Source of the DNA: Virgisporangium aurantiacum
GTDB lineage: Bacteria; Actinomycetota; Actinomycetes; Mycobacteriales; Micromonosporaceae
NCBI RefSeq assembly: GCF_016863635.1
Contig: NZ_BOPG01000002.1
Coordinates: 1 to 64,000 of the forward strand
Direction: 5' to 3'
DNA length: 64,000 bases
The stretch's first letter is position 1. Every line of letters begins with the position of its first letter. This document shows positions 6,986 to 15,200 of the stretch, in pieces. Below the pieces are notes generated by a model. It made no database searches and was not told the origin of the DNA. It saw only the letters and a list, made by a program, of their open reading frames with translations. A program made the position numbers and the translations under genes.

Positions 6986-9559
6986 TCACACCCCCGCCAT
7001 CTGCTGACCCTGGTAGTCCTCGTAGCCCTGGTACCCGGCGTTGTCGTACTCGCTGTACGCCTCGTCGGGTTCGTTGAACCGCGGGTCCGCCGCGAGAATC
7101 GCGCGGCGCACGTCGAGCAGTTCGGTCACCCGCTGCTGGATCACCGCGGAGCCGAGCAGGCCGTCGTCGCCGACCTCGCTGCGGGCCTCCACGACGTCCT
7201 CGACGATGTCGAGGATCTTGTCGACGGCGAGCGCGACGCTGCGCCCGCGTTCGGTGTAGACGACCACCGGAACCGTCGCGCCGTCCTCGGCCGGGTACGT
7301 GCCGAGCAGGTGCGCCAGCCGGAGCACCGGCAGGATCTGGTCGCGGTACTGCACGACCTCGCGGTTGCCGACCCGCTCGATCCGGTCGACCGAGAACTCC
7401 TCCAGCCGCGTCACCATGTCGAGCGGGATCGCCACCCGGCGCTCGCCGACACCGGCGATGAGCAGCCGGTCGACGGTGCTGGTCGCGGCCTTCGACGTCT
7501 GGTCCACCTGCTGCTGGGCCTGCTGGACCTTCTCGGCGGCGAGGTGCGAGCGGCGGGCGAGGCTCGCCACGTCGAGGATGAGCGCCACCGTGCCGTCGCC
7601 GAGGAGGGTCGCGCCGGCGTAGGCGCCCACGTCCTTGAACCGGGCGCTCAGCGGCTTGACCACCACCTCCTCGGTGTTCAGCACGCGGTCGACCACGAGA
7701 CCGAACTTCCGGCCCTCGGCGGCCAGCACGGCCACGTAGACGTCGCGGTTGGCGGCGTCGCCGTGGTCGGAGCGGACGCCGAGCATGTGGTCGAGGTGCA
7801 CCAGCGGCAGCAGCTTGCCGCGCAGCCGGTAGACCGGCGCGCCCATGGCGTGCTCGATGACCCGGCCGCCCTGGCCGTCCAGGTACACCAGTTCGTGGAC
7901 GGCGACCTGCGGAATCACGTACCGCTGCCGGCCGCACTCGATCGTCAGCGCCTGGATGATCGCGAGCGTCAGCGGGATCGTCAGCCGCCACGTGGTGCCG
8001 ACGCTGAGGTTGCTCTCGACGTCGACCGCGCCACCGATCCGCTCGATGTTGGTCTTCACGACGTCCATGCCGACGCCGCGGCCGGACACGTTGGTGACCG
8101 TCTTCGCGGTGGAGAAGCCCGGCCGGAACACCTGCATCAGGACCTCACGGCGGTCCATCAACGCCACCTGGTCGCGGGTGAGCAGGCCGCGCTGCACCGC
8201 CACCTCGGCGATGCGGTCGGGGTCGATGCCCGCGCCGTCGTCGCACACCTCGACGACCACGTGGCCGCCCTCGTGGTAGGCGCGCAGCGTCAGCGTCCCC
8301 TCGGGGTCCTTGCCCTTGGCCCGGCGCGCGGACGGCGTCTCGATGCCGTGGTCGACGGCGTTGCGCACGAGGTGGGTCAGCGGGTCCTTGACCGCTTCGA
8401 GCAGGCTCCGGTCGAGCTCGGTCTCGCGGCCCTCCATCGCGAGCCGGACCTGCTTGCCCAGCGAGCCGGACAGGTCCCGGACGACCCGCGGCAGCTTCGA
8501 CCACAGGTTGTCGATGGCCTGCATCCGGGTCTTCATGACCGATTCCTGCAGCTCGCTCGTGATGAGGTTGAGCCGCTGGCCGGTGCGGGTCATGTTCGGG
8601 TCGCCGGCGGTGCCGATCGCGCGGATGAGCTGGTTGCGGGTGAGCACGAGCTCACCGACCAGCCGCATCAGGGTGTCGAGCAGGTCGACGTCGACGCGGA
8701 TCGAGCTGTCGGCGATGCTGCGGCGGGCGTGGCCGTCCGCGTCCCCCTCGCCCCCGCCGGCCGGGGTGGCCTTGGCCGGCGGTTTCGGCGGCGGCAGGGC
8801 GCTCGCCGCCTCCTCGATCGCCTCGCCCTTGGCCGCCTCGACCCGCGCCGCCGCGGTGGCCTCCGCGGCCGCCCGCTCGCCCGCGGCCTTCTCGGCGGCG
8901 GCTGCCGCCACGGTGGCGGCGTCCTGGGCCGCGGCCTCGGCGACCGTGGTCGCGGCGACCGCCGCGCCGGCGGCCGAGTCGGCCCGGCTCGCGGCGACAC
9001 CGGCGGCGCCGAGCGCGGCACCGGCGGCCTCCGCGGCGGCGTCGGCGGCCTCACCGGCGGCCACCGCGTCGGCGACCGCGGAACCCGCCACCACCGCGGC
9101 CTCGGTCGCCGCCTCGGAGGCGTGCACCGCGAGGGCCGCGGGCTTCGCCGTACCGCCGACCGGATTCTCGATGCAGGCCTGGACGGCGGCGACCACCGTG
9201 TCGAGGTTGGCCTCGTTGCCGGACTGGTCGCTGCTGGTGTCCTCGATGATCGACAGCAGATCGCGGACCACGTCGACCATGCGCAGCAGCGCGTCGGTGG
9301 TCTCCGGCGTCATCGCCTGCGCGCCGTCGCGCAGGCGGGCCAGCAGCGACTCGCCGACGTGGGTCACCTTCTCCAGGCGGTTGAATGCGAGGAAGCCGCT
9401 GGTGCCCTTGATCGTGTGGATGGTGCGGAAGATGCTCGACAGGAGATCTCGCGACCCCGGATCAGCTTCCAGCGCCACCAGATCCCGGTCGAGCTGGTCG
9501 AGGTTCTCGTGGCTCTCGACCAGGAACTCCTGAACGATATCGCCCAGTTCGTCCACCAT
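6986..9559 (-). CDS. cheA: chemotaxis sensor histidine kinase CheA with two CheW domains
   Basis: CheA autophosphorylates on its P1 histidine and passes phosphate to CheY and CheB. Taking the start as MVDELGD, the order is: P1/HPt (about 1-115) with the phospho-accepting His in IFRTIHTIKGTSGF; an alanine-rich, probably helical linker of about 130 residues; dimerisation domain with LMRLVGELVLTRNQ; HATPase with LVRNAVDHGIE, DDGAGIDP and GRGVGMDVV boxes; and two successive CheW domains (about 565-690 and 715-840). No canonical CheY-binding P2 domain is seen; the Ala-rich linker occupies its place. The start is uncertain: 9577, 9559 or a GTG at 9556 (5 nt after AAGGGAG). It heads the chemotaxis string. 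Confidence 0.93.
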   Translation of the reverse strand: MVDELGDIVQEFLVESHENLDQLDRDLVALEADPGSRDLLSSIFRTIHTIKGTSGFLAFNRLEKVTHVGESLLARLRDGAQAMTPETTDALLRMVDVVRDLLSIIEDTSSDQSGNEANLDTVVAAVQACIENPVGGTAKPAALAVHASEAATEAAVVAGSAVADAVAAGEAADAAAEAAGAALGAAGVAASRADSAAGAAVAATTVAEAAAQDAATVAAAAAEKAAGERAAAEATAAARVEAAKGEAIEEAASALPPPKPPAKATPAGGGEGDADGHARRSIADSSIRVDVDLLDTLMRLVGELVLTRNQLIRAIGTAGDPNMTRTGQRLNLITSELQESVMKTRMQAIDNLWSKLPRVVRDLSGSLGKQVRLAMEGRETELDRSLLEAVKDPLTHLVRNAVDHGIETPSARRAKGKDPEGTLTLRAYHEGGHVVVEVCDDGAGIDPDRIAEVAVQRGLLTRDQVALMDRREVLMQVFRPGFSTAKTVTNVSGRGVGMDVVKTNIERIGGAVDVESNLSVGTTWRLTIPLTLAIIQALTIECGRQRYVIPQVAVHELVYLDGQGGRVIEHAMGAPVYRLRGKLLPLVHLDHMLGVRSDHGDAANRDVYVAVLAAEGRKFGLVVDRVLNTEEVVVKPLSARFKDVGAYAGATLLGDGTVALILDVASLARRSHLAAEKVQQAQQQVDQTSKAATSTVDRLLIAGVGERRVAIPLDMVTRLEEFSVDRIERVGNREVVQYRDQILPVLRLAHLLGTYPAEDGATVPVVVYTERGRSVALAVDKILDIVEDVVEARSEVGDDGLLGSAVIQQRVTELLDVRRAILAADPRFNEPDEAYSEYDNAGYQGYEDYQGQQMAGV

Positions 9560-9649
9560 GACTCCCTTCGCCGACATCCCTGATCGGCACGGCTTAGGCG
9601 GACTTGAGACTGTTTTGCTCCATTCTGGGCGCCGATCTGCACCCGTCCC

Positions 9650-10336
9650 CTACCGCTTGGTGGCGGCCTTGAGTTCCCGCGGCGCCGGGCCGGGCTTGGG
9701 GTCGGTGCGCGTCAGCTCGGCCTGCTTGATCAGACGGTGGGTGGTGCTGAGCTTCGGCTCGCAGGTGATCAGCGTCAGCACGGTCGGGCCGCCGGGCGCG
9801 GGAGCGGCCAGCACGGCCTCGTCCACCGGCTGGACCACCACCGTGCGCACCATGCGGTAGACCAGCCACGACCCGGCCGTCTCCACCACCACCGGGTCAC
9901 CCACCGCCAGCAGGTCGAGGTTCCAGAAGACGCCCGGGTACCGGTGCCCGGCGAGCGCCGTGTTGCCCGGCCCACCGAGCGGGGCGGTCTCGGCCATGCG
10001 GCCCGGGCCCTTGTCGAGCTGCCGTTCGTCGGCGCCCTCGACCACCACCAGGGTCTGGCTGATCGTGGGCAGGTGCAGCCGGGCGATCGGCGTGCCGGTG
10101 GCGACCCGCTCGATCCGGCTCACCCGGGTCGACTCCCGCCGGCCGCCGGTCCAGCCGGCGGACCACTGCGCGGAGAGCGTCTTCTCCAACCGCGTCTGCT
10201 CGGCCGAGATGTGCCGGATCCTGGCGAACCACTGCCAGGCGACGCCGACCCCGACCACCAGCCCGAGCACCACGAGCACGACGGCGATCCCGCGCAGGAG
10301 GCGGGTGGTGTTCACATTCGTCCAGGCCTGGGGCAC
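9650..10336 (-). CDS. class E sortase
   Basis: Sortases cleave a C-terminal sorting signal and attach the surface protein to peptidoglycan; class E enzymes are the general-purpose sortases of high-GC Gram-positives. The 228-residue protein has a cytoplasmic N-terminus, a membrane helix at about 16-35 and an extracellular catalytic domain with H131 (LAGHRYPG), C192 (TLITCEP) and R201 (THRLI), the full triad. No substrate gene or pilin is adjacent, so its targets are elsewhere. A TATTCT box lies exactly 6 nt before the GTG start, suggesting a leaderless transcript. Confidence 0.88.
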   Translation of the reverse strand: MPQAWTNVNTTRLLRGIAVVLVVLGLVVGVGVAWQWFARIRHISAEQTRLEKTLSAQWSAGWTGGRRESTRVSRIERVATGTPIARLHLPTISQTLVVVEGADERQLDKGPGRMAETAPLGGPGNTALAGHRYPGVFWNLDLLAVGDPVVVETAGSWLVYRMVRTVVVQPVDEAVLAAPAPGGPTVLTLITCEPKLSTTHRLIKQAELTRTDPKPGPAPRELKAATKR

Positions 10337-10342
10337 ATGAGC

Positions 10343-10348
10343 AGAATA
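10343..10348 (-). promoter_or_regulatory. -10 box for leaderless sortase transcript
   Basis: TATTCT on the minus strand, then GCTCAT (6 nt), then the GTG start at 10336. No Shine-Dalgarno sequence fits in the gap, so transcription probably begins at the start codon. No -35 element is recognisable. Confidence 0.5.
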
Positions 10349-10393
10349 GTCATTTCGCCCGTTTAACCCGTTCGACGCGCCCGTCCCAACCCG

Positions 10394-10864
10394 CTACGTG
10401 CGGCCGTCCGTTTCCTGGGCCTCGGCGAGGGCCTCGGCCCGGGGCACCCAGTCGGCGAGGTAGACGGGCCAGCCGCGGCGGGTCAGTTCCGCGGTGACGG
10501 CCGGGTCGTCGTCGACCACGACCGCGACCTCGGTGCCGGCGGCCAGGGCGCGGATCTGGTCGGCCTTGAAGTACTTCGCCGGGCGACGGTCGTTCGCCGG
10601 GCGCATCAGCAGGCGCTCGACGGGCAGCCCCTGGTCGCGCAGCCAGCGCTCGGTGACGCGACGCAGGTGCTCCGGCCGGCCGGTCAGCCACACCAGGTCG
10701 TGCGACGCCGCCCACTCGCGGGCCAGCCCCACGCCCGTCTCCAGCGGCGGATCGGCGGCCGCGGCCGCGAAGAAGCCGGCCCAGTCCTTGGGGTTGCGGG
10801 TCAGGTATTTCAGCCGGTGCCGCACGTCGGCGACCACCCCGTCGACGTCGAAGACCGCTAGCAC
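10394..10864 (-). CDS. HAD-superfamily phosphatase (polynucleotide-kinase 3'-phosphatase-like)
   Basis: A 156-residue stand-alone HAD phosphatase. The nucleophile motif is at its very start (VFDVDGVVAD, D6 and D8), followed by motif II T61 (WLTGRPEH), a lysine near 100 and the acidic motif III/IV VVVDDDPAV (118-120). The order DVDG...TGRP...K...DDD resembles the phosphatase half of bacterial polynucleotide kinase/phosphatases and related nucleotide phosphatases. The substrate is not determined. The GTG at 10864 is chosen because it puts the catalytic motif at residue 6; a longer frame would cross the divergent promoter region of the phosphoribosyltransferase gene. Confidence 0.75.
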   Translation of the reverse strand: MLAVFDVDGVVADVRHRLKYLTRNPKDWAGFFAAAAADPPLETGVGLAREWAASHDLVWLTGRPEHLRRVTERWLRDQGLPVERLLMRPANDRRPAKYFKADQIRALAAGTEVAVVVDDDPAVTAELTRRGWPVYLADWVPRAEALAEAQETDGRT

Positions 10865-10906
10865 CGTACGAGGATCGCACCCACTGGCGTTGCACCCGAA
10901 AAGCTG

Positions 10907-10937
10907 TACTCTCCGTGTCAGTCCTGTGACGCACAGG
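10907..10937 (+). promoter_or_regulatory. -10 box and downstream inverted-repeat operator of the phosphoribosyltransferase gene
   Basis: TACTCT (10907-10912) is a fair -10 box. From 10923 there is a perfect inverted repeat CCTGTG-ACG-CACAGG, which would lie just after the transcription start and before the AAGGAG ribosome site at 10947. That position would suit a repressor. No -35 element is clear; the regulator is unknown. Confidence 0.4.
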
Positions 10938-10958
10938 TGATACGTGAAGGAGTCCCCG

Positions 10959-11642
10959 ATGGTGCCTGACGAGTCGATGCGCTTCGCCGACCGGGTCGAA
11001 GCGGGGGCGGCACTGGCCGGCGAGATCTCCACCTACCTGAAGGAGAACGGCGGCACCGGCCGTCCGCTCGTCCTCGGCATGTCGCGCGGCGGGGTACCGG
11101 TCGCCGCCGAGGTGGCCCGCGCCATCGGGGCGGACCTCGACGTGCTCGTCGTCGGCCCCGTCCACTCGCCGTGGAAGCACGAGTTCTCGGTGGGCGCGAT
11201 CACCGAGACCGGCCCGCTCGTCATCAACCACGACGCGCTGACGCGGTCGAACCTCTCCGCGTGCGACCTCTCCCCCGTCGTGTCGGTCGAACGCGCCGCG
11301 CTGGCCGCGCTCGGCGAGATGTACCGGGACGGGCGGGCGCCGATCGACGTCGCCGACCGCACGGTGATCGTGGTCGACGACGGGATGCAGACCGGCGTCC
11401 GGGCGCGGGCCGCGCTGCGGGCGCTGCACGCCGGCATGCCGGCGCACCTGGTGTTCGCCACCCCGGTCTGCGCGGCCGAGGCCACCGGCGGGCTCGCCGT
11501 CGAGGCCGACGGCGTGGTGCACGTCCGCTGCCCGTGCTGCTTCAGCGCCACCGGGCTCTGGTACCGCGACATCCCCGACCTCACCGACGCCGAGGTCACC
11601 GCGATCATGCGCAACGAGCGCACCCTGGCGACCGCGGGCTGA
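10959..11642 (+). CDS. phosphoribosyltransferase-family protein
   Basis: A 227-residue type I phosphoribosyltransferase-fold protein. The PRPP-binding loop is VIVVDDGMQTGVRARAA (about 136-151, D140/D141), and GMSRGGVPVAAEVA (about 40-53) matches the PPi loop of this family. The C-terminal CPCCFSATGLWYRD segment has three closely spaced cysteines, as in actinobacterial proteins annotated only as phosphoribosyltransferase. The nucleobase or other acceptor is unknown. The start at 10959 is chosen over a GTG at 10944 because AAGGAG lies 6 nt before it. It is divergent from the HAD phosphatase gene. Confidence 0.8.
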   Translation: MVPDESMRFADRVEAGAALAGEISTYLKENGGTGRPLVLGMSRGGVPVAAEVARAIGADLDVLVVGPVHSPWKHEFSVGAITETGPLVINHDALTRSNLSACDLSPVVSVERAALAALGEMYRDGRAPIDVADRTVIVVDDGMQTGVRARAALRALHAGMPAHLVFATPVCAAEATGGLAVEADGVVHVRCPCCFSATGLWYRDIPDLTDAEVTAIMRNERTLATAG

Positions 11643-11694
11643 CCCCATCCGGGTATCCGGACCTCCGAACGGGCGGCCACACAGGCACACACGG

Positions 11695-11700
11695 TAAAGT
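11695..11700 (+). promoter_or_regulatory. -10 box for leaderless STAS/kinase transcript
   Basis: TAAAGT followed by 7 nt and the ATG at 11708. There is no ribosome-binding site in the gap, consistent with leaderless transcription. Confidence 0.5.
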
Positions 11701-11707
11701 GCGGCCC

Positions 11708-12454
11708 ATGACCCGCCTGACCGCGGACGTCGATGCGGCCGCGCCGGGCGAACCGGTCGCTCTTCGGGTCGTGGGCACCCTCGACGCGCACACCGCGCCG
11801 GTGCTGCACGATGCGCTCACCACGCTGCTGAGCACCGAGCCGGAGATCGTCGCGCTCGACTTCACCGCGGTCACGGTCGCCGACGGCGCCGAAGCCAGCC
11901 TGGTCACCCTCGCCGACCAGGCCTACGCCTGGCCGGGTGCCACGGTGGTGATCGGCGGCGTGTCGCGGGCGCTCGGCGCGTCGCTGGTGCGGGCCGGCAA
12001 CCTGCCGAGCTTTCCGACCCTGCGCGACGCCGTCGCCGGTGCGGCGGCGATCCGGGCCCACCAGGCCGAGGCGCCCCGGCTGAAGCTGGGGCTGTCGCCG
12101 ATCGAGTCGGCCGCCGCCAGCGCCCGCCGCCTGGTCGACAAGGCGTGCGCCCAGTGGGGGCTGCCGGCGCTGCGCGACACCGCCCGGCTGGTGGTCACCG
12201 AACTCGTGAGCAACGCCGTGCGGCACGGCACCGTCGCCGCGTCGGCCGCCGTCGAGGTGACGCTGACCCGCGGGGTCGGCGCCGTCTACGTGTCGGTGCG
12301 CGACCGCAGCCGGCGGCTGCCGAAGCCGGGCGGGCCGGTGCCGCCGACCGTCGAGGGCGGCCGGGGGCTGCTTGTCGTGGGCATCATGTCGCGCGCCTGG
12401 GGCGCCACCCCGACCGTCGACGGCAAGGTCGTCTGGGCGACGCTGTCGACCTGA
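11708..12454 (+). CDS. STAS domain fused to anti-sigma-factor-type HATPase
   Basis: A 248-residue fusion. Residues about 8-110 form a STAS (anti-sigma antagonist) domain; residues about 125-245 are an RsbW/SpoIIAB-type HATPase with the N-box VVTELVSNAVRHG (E165, N169) and the GGRGLLVV box at 218-225. In Streptomyces-type partner switching these two activities are usually on separate proteins. The STAS segment corresponding to the phosphorylatable DS(S/T)G reads VADGAEAS, so the usual phospho-serine appears lost and the STAS part may be a built-in adaptor. The start is the ATG with a leaderless -10 box; the frame is open further upstream but overlaps the phosphoribosyltransferase gene. It ends one base before the convergent subtilase stop. 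Confidence 0.8.
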   Translation: MTRLTADVDAAAPGEPVALRVVGTLDAHTAPVLHDALTTLLSTEPEIVALDFTAVTVADGAEASLVTLADQAYAWPGATVVIGGVSRALGASLVRAGNLPSFPTLRDAVAGAAAIRAHQAEAPRLKLGLSPIESAAASARRLVDKACAQWGLPALRDTARLVVTELVSNAVRHGTVAASAAVEVTLTRGVGAVYVSVRDRSRRLPKPGGPVPPTVEGGRGLLVVGIMSRAWGATPTVDGKVVWATLST

Positions 12455-12455
12455 G

Positions 12456-13949
12456 TCAGGCCACGGTCAGGGTCCACGAGTCGATGTGACCGGTCGCGGC
12501 GCGGGTCGTGTCGCGGACGCGCAGCTTCCAGGTGCCGGTGCGGTCCTTCACCGACAGCGTCACCGGGTAGGTGGCGGAGACGTCGGCGGCCCTGTCGTGG
12601 CGGTTCGACGACTTCAGCCGCTTCACGACGCCGTTCGGCGCGATCAGTTCGACCACCAGGTCGCCCCGGCGCGGGTGCGCGATGTGCACCTCGACCGACA
12701 CCCACGTCGCCCGGCCGGAGCAGCCGGCCAACGCGATCGTGCTCACGACCGTCCCCCGGTCCTTGATCGCGACATCCGCGCCGTCGGTACGGACATCGCA
12801 CGACGACGGCGCCGTCTGCGCCAGCAGGCCCGGCGCACCGGCCGGGTCGGTGACCACACCCGGCCGGGCGGCCGCGCCGAGCGCCGACGCGACCTGCGCC
12901 GGCGTCGCCTCCGGGTGGTCGGCCAGGATGAGCGCGGCGGCGCCGGCCACGTGCGGCGCGGCCATCGACGTGCCGTTCATGCTGCGGCTCGCCGAGTCGT
13001 CGGCGATGCCCGCGGAGGTGATGCCGACGCCGGGCGCGAACAGGTCGACGCACGGGCCGGCGTTGGAGAACGGGGCGCGGGCGTCGGTCTGGCCGGTCGC
13101 GCCGACCGTGACGGCCGCCGCGACGCCGGCCGGCGAGTAGCCGCACGCGTCGGCGCCGTCGTTGCCGGCGGACACGACATAGGTGACGCCGCTCGCGATC
13201 GACGCCGCGACCGCCTCGTTCAGCGGGGCGTAGGTGGTGCCGCTGAAGCTCATGTTCACCACGGCCGGCTTGTGCGCGTTCGCGGTCACCCAGTCGACGG
13301 CCGCGATGATCCCGGCGTAGCTGCCGGCGCCGTCGCAGCCCAGCACCCGCAGCGCGACCAGGTTGACGCCCTTGGCCACCCCGTACGAGGTGCCGCCGAT
13401 GGTGCCGGCGACGTGCGTGCCGTGCCCGGCGCAGTCGTCGGCGTCGGCGTCGTTGTCGACGAAGTCCCAGCCGCTGGTGGCCCGCCCACCGAAGTCGGTG
13501 TGCGTCGTGCGGATGCCGCTGTCGATCACGTACGCGGTGACGTTGCCGGCGGTGGTCGGGTACGTGTAGGCGCCGTTGCGGGGCAGGCTCGCCTGGTCGA
13601 TCCGGTCGAGGCCCCACGACGCGGGGTCGACCTGGGTGCCGGTGGACCGCACCTGCCGGTCCGGCTGCACCGACTCGACGGCCGGGTCGGCCGCGAGGCG
13701 CCCGGCCGCGGCGGCGGTCATCCGCGCGGAGAAACCGGGGAGGGCGGTCTGGAACGCCTGCTCCAGCCGGCCGCCGTAGCGCTCGGCGAGCGCCCGCGCC
13801 GAGGCCCAGGAGGGCGTCGACCTCAGCACGACGACGTACATGCCGGCCGGGTCGGGGGTGTCGGAGGTGTCGGCCCGTGCCGGCGCGGCGCCGAGAAGCC
13901 CGGTCGCGGCAGCCACGACCAGGCCGATCAGAGCCGCTCGAAGACGCAT
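12456..13949 (-). CDS. secreted subtilisin-like serine protease (S8) with P-domain
   Basis: A 497-residue exported protease. It has a Sec signal peptide (1 to about 26, cleavage after APARA), an I9-type propeptide inhibitor domain (about 36-102) and an S8 catalytic domain with D143 (YVIDSGI), H176 (AGHGTHVAGT), oxyanion N263 (SAGNDG) and S328 (NGTSMAAPH). The C-terminal 110 residues (STIALAGCSGRATWVSVEVHIAHPRRGDL and the DSWTLTV ending) are a proprotein-convertase P-domain. Two Cys pairs in the catalytic domain are likely disulfides. It is probably a secreted, self-processing general protease. It lies alone between convergent and divergent neighbours. Confidence 0.93.
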   Translation of the reverse strand: MRLRAALIGLVVAAATGLLGAAPARADTSDTPDPAGMYVVVLRSTPSWASARALAERYGGRLEQAFQTALPGFSARMTAAAAGRLAADPAVESVQPDRQVRSTGTQVDPASWGLDRIDQASLPRNGAYTYPTTAGNVTAYVIDSGIRTTHTDFGGRATSGWDFVDNDADADDCAGHGTHVAGTIGGTSYGVAKGVNLVALRVLGCDGAGSYAGIIAAVDWVTANAHKPAVVNMSFSGTTYAPLNEAVAASIASGVTYVVSAGNDGADACGYSPAGVAAAVTVGATGQTDARAPFSNAGPCVDLFAPGVGITSAGIADDSASRSMNGTSMAAPHVAGAAALILADHPEATPAQVASALGAAARPGVVTDPAGAPGLLAQTAPSSCDVRTDGADVAIKDRGTVVSTIALAGCSGRATWVSVEVHIAHPRRGDLVVELIAPNGVVKRLKSSNRHDRAADVSATYPVTLSVKDRTGTWKLRVRDTTRAATGHIDSWTLTVA

Positions 13950-14007
13950 GATGCCCAGACTCGGCCCGGCACAGAGTATTCGCGGTCGCGGTGACGTTGC
14001 TACACGG

Positions 14008-14769
14008 TCACATCACAAGGTCCACGACCAGCGGCCGGTGGTCGGAGACCGGGGACGGCGGCGTCGACACCGCGCCGATCGTCCCCCGGAACGCGGGGTC
14101 CACCAGCACGTGGTCCAGTTGGATCTTCGGCGTCGTCGACGGGTAGGTCGGCATCCGGGCGGCCACCCGCCACCCCGTCACCACGCGGGCGATGCCGGCC
14201 GGGAGGTTGAGGTCGCCGAGCAGCACGCGCGGCCCGGGCAGCGCCCGGAGCGCGCGCACCGACCGGCGCAGTTGCCGCACGTTCCAGCCGGGCACGAACG
14301 ACAGGTGCGTGGTCGCGACGGTCACCGGACCGTGCGGGGCGTCGATGACCGCCGCCAGCAGCACCCGCGGCTCGTCGGGCAGCAGCACGACGCGGCCACC
14401 GATCGCGATCGGCGACCGCGTCGGCGCGGCCGGCAGGCGGTGGATCAGCCACCGCCGCACCGGGAAGCGGCTGACCATCGCCACGCCGTACTGCGGCTCG
14501 CCGTCGGGTGGCGGCGTGCCCGCGGCCCGCCACGCCTCCCCCGGCGTGCCCACGACGGCGGCCACGAACCGGTGGTCGACGGCGCCGAGCGCCTCGGCGG
14601 CGAGCGCGGTGAGGTCAAGCCGCCCGCTGCGCGGCTGGTCGAGGTCGACCTCCTGCAGCCCGACCACGTCGGCGTCGAGCGCCGCGACGGCGGCCCGGAA
14701 CCGGTCGGCGCTCACCAGGCCGTCGTCGAGCGAGCGGCCGTGCAGCACGTTGAACGTCGCGAGGCGCAC
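14008..14769 (-). CDS. endonuclease/exonuclease/phosphatase (EEP) family hydrolase
   Basis: A 253-residue EEP-fold metal-dependent hydrolase. Motifs are in order: LATFNVLHG (N7), VVGLQEVDL (metal-binding E), TTHLSF (catalytic H), LLGDLN (D/N pair), LDHVLVD and the terminal VSDHRPLVVDL (catalytic D-H). Members cleave phosphodiesters in DNA, RNA, lipids or small phosphates; the substrate is undetermined. The start is set at GTG 14769 because it follows a TAGGGT box by 7 nt; an in-frame GTG at 14778 would lie inside that box. No signal peptide is visible, so it is probably cytoplasmic. It is transcribed divergently from the small membrane protein gene. Confidence 0.8.
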   Translation of the reverse strand: MRLATFNVLHGRSLDDGLVSADRFRAAVAALDADVVGLQEVDLDQPRSGRLDLTALAAEALGAVDHRFVAAVVGTPGEAWRAAGTPPPDGEPQYGVAMVSRFPVRRWLIHRLPAAPTRSPIAIGGRVVLLPDEPRVLLAAVIDAPHGPVTVATTHLSFVPGWNVRQLRRSVRALRALPGPRVLLGDLNLPAGIARVVTGWRVAARMPTYPSTTPKIQLDHVLVDPAFRGTIGAVSTPPSPVSDHRPLVVDLVM

Positions 14770-14776
14770 CCGGTCC

Positions 14777-14782
14777 ACCCTA
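14777..14782 (-). promoter_or_regulatory. -10 box for leaderless EEP hydrolase transcript
   Basis: TAGGGT on the minus strand, 7 nt before the GTG at 14769. It faces a second such box (14800-14805) for the divergent gene, so the two starts share a 42-bp intergenic region. Confidence 0.45.
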
Positions 14783-14799
14783 GGCCGGGCGCCGCTCGC

Positions 14800-14805
14800 T
14801 ACGCT
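14800..14805 (+). promoter_or_regulatory. -10 box for leaderless small-membrane-protein transcript
   Basis: TACGCT followed by CGATAC (6 nt) and the GTG at 14812; no Shine-Dalgarno sequence. Confidence 0.45.
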
Positions 14806-14811
14806 CGATAC

Positions 14812-15195
14812 GTGTTCTGGACCCCCGCCTGGCTGGTCCGCCACGTGTTGGCGGCCACCCTCGTGGTGGCGTTCCTCGGGCTCGGCTGGTGGCAGATCGG
14901 CCGGGCCGCCAGCGGCAACCTGCTCAGCTACGCCTACGCCGTCGAGTGGCCGGTGTTCGCGGGGTTCGTGATCTTCGTCTGGGTCAAGGAGGTCCGTCGG
15001 GAGCGGTCCGCGCATGGTTCTTCGCGCAGTTCTTTCGTGGACGAGCAACCGCCGCCCCTCCGCGCCAACCGCCCGGCCCGGGTGGGTCCCGGGTACGACG
15101 ACGGCAACGACGAGCAACTGGCCGCCTACAACCGCTACCTGGCCTGGCTGAACGCCAACCCCGACGCCCGGCCGGCCGACTACCGCGAGGTCTGA
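14812..15195 (+). CDS. conserved two-helix membrane protein
   Basis: A 127-residue protein. Two hydrophobic segments (about 8-26 including FLGLGWWQIGRA, and 41-58) are followed by a basic VKEVRRER stop and a soluble tail of about 65 residues rich in Pro, Arg, Asn and Asp (DDGNDEQLAAYNRYLAWLNANPDARPADYREV). The LGWWQIGRAASGN start resembles the first helix of SURF1-like cytochrome oxidase assembly proteins, but the rest does not, so I do not assign that function. It is 5 nt upstream of the DUF3817 gene and probably co-transcribed with it. The GTG start is preceded by a leaderless -10 box. Confidence 0.7.
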   Translation: MFWTPAWLVRHVLAATLVVAFLGLGWWQIGRAASGNLLSYAYAVEWPVFAGFVIFVWVKEVRRERSAHGSSRSSFVDEQPPPLRANRPARVGPGYDDGNDEQLAAYNRYLAWLNANPDARPADYREV

Positions 15196-15200
15196 CAAGC

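Noticed and set aside
6401-9583. A 1060-codon open frame on the plus strand opposite cheW and cheA
   Set aside because: Its residues are the mirror of cheA codons (Arg/His/Leu/Val-rich, no fold), as expected opposite a GC-rich gene.
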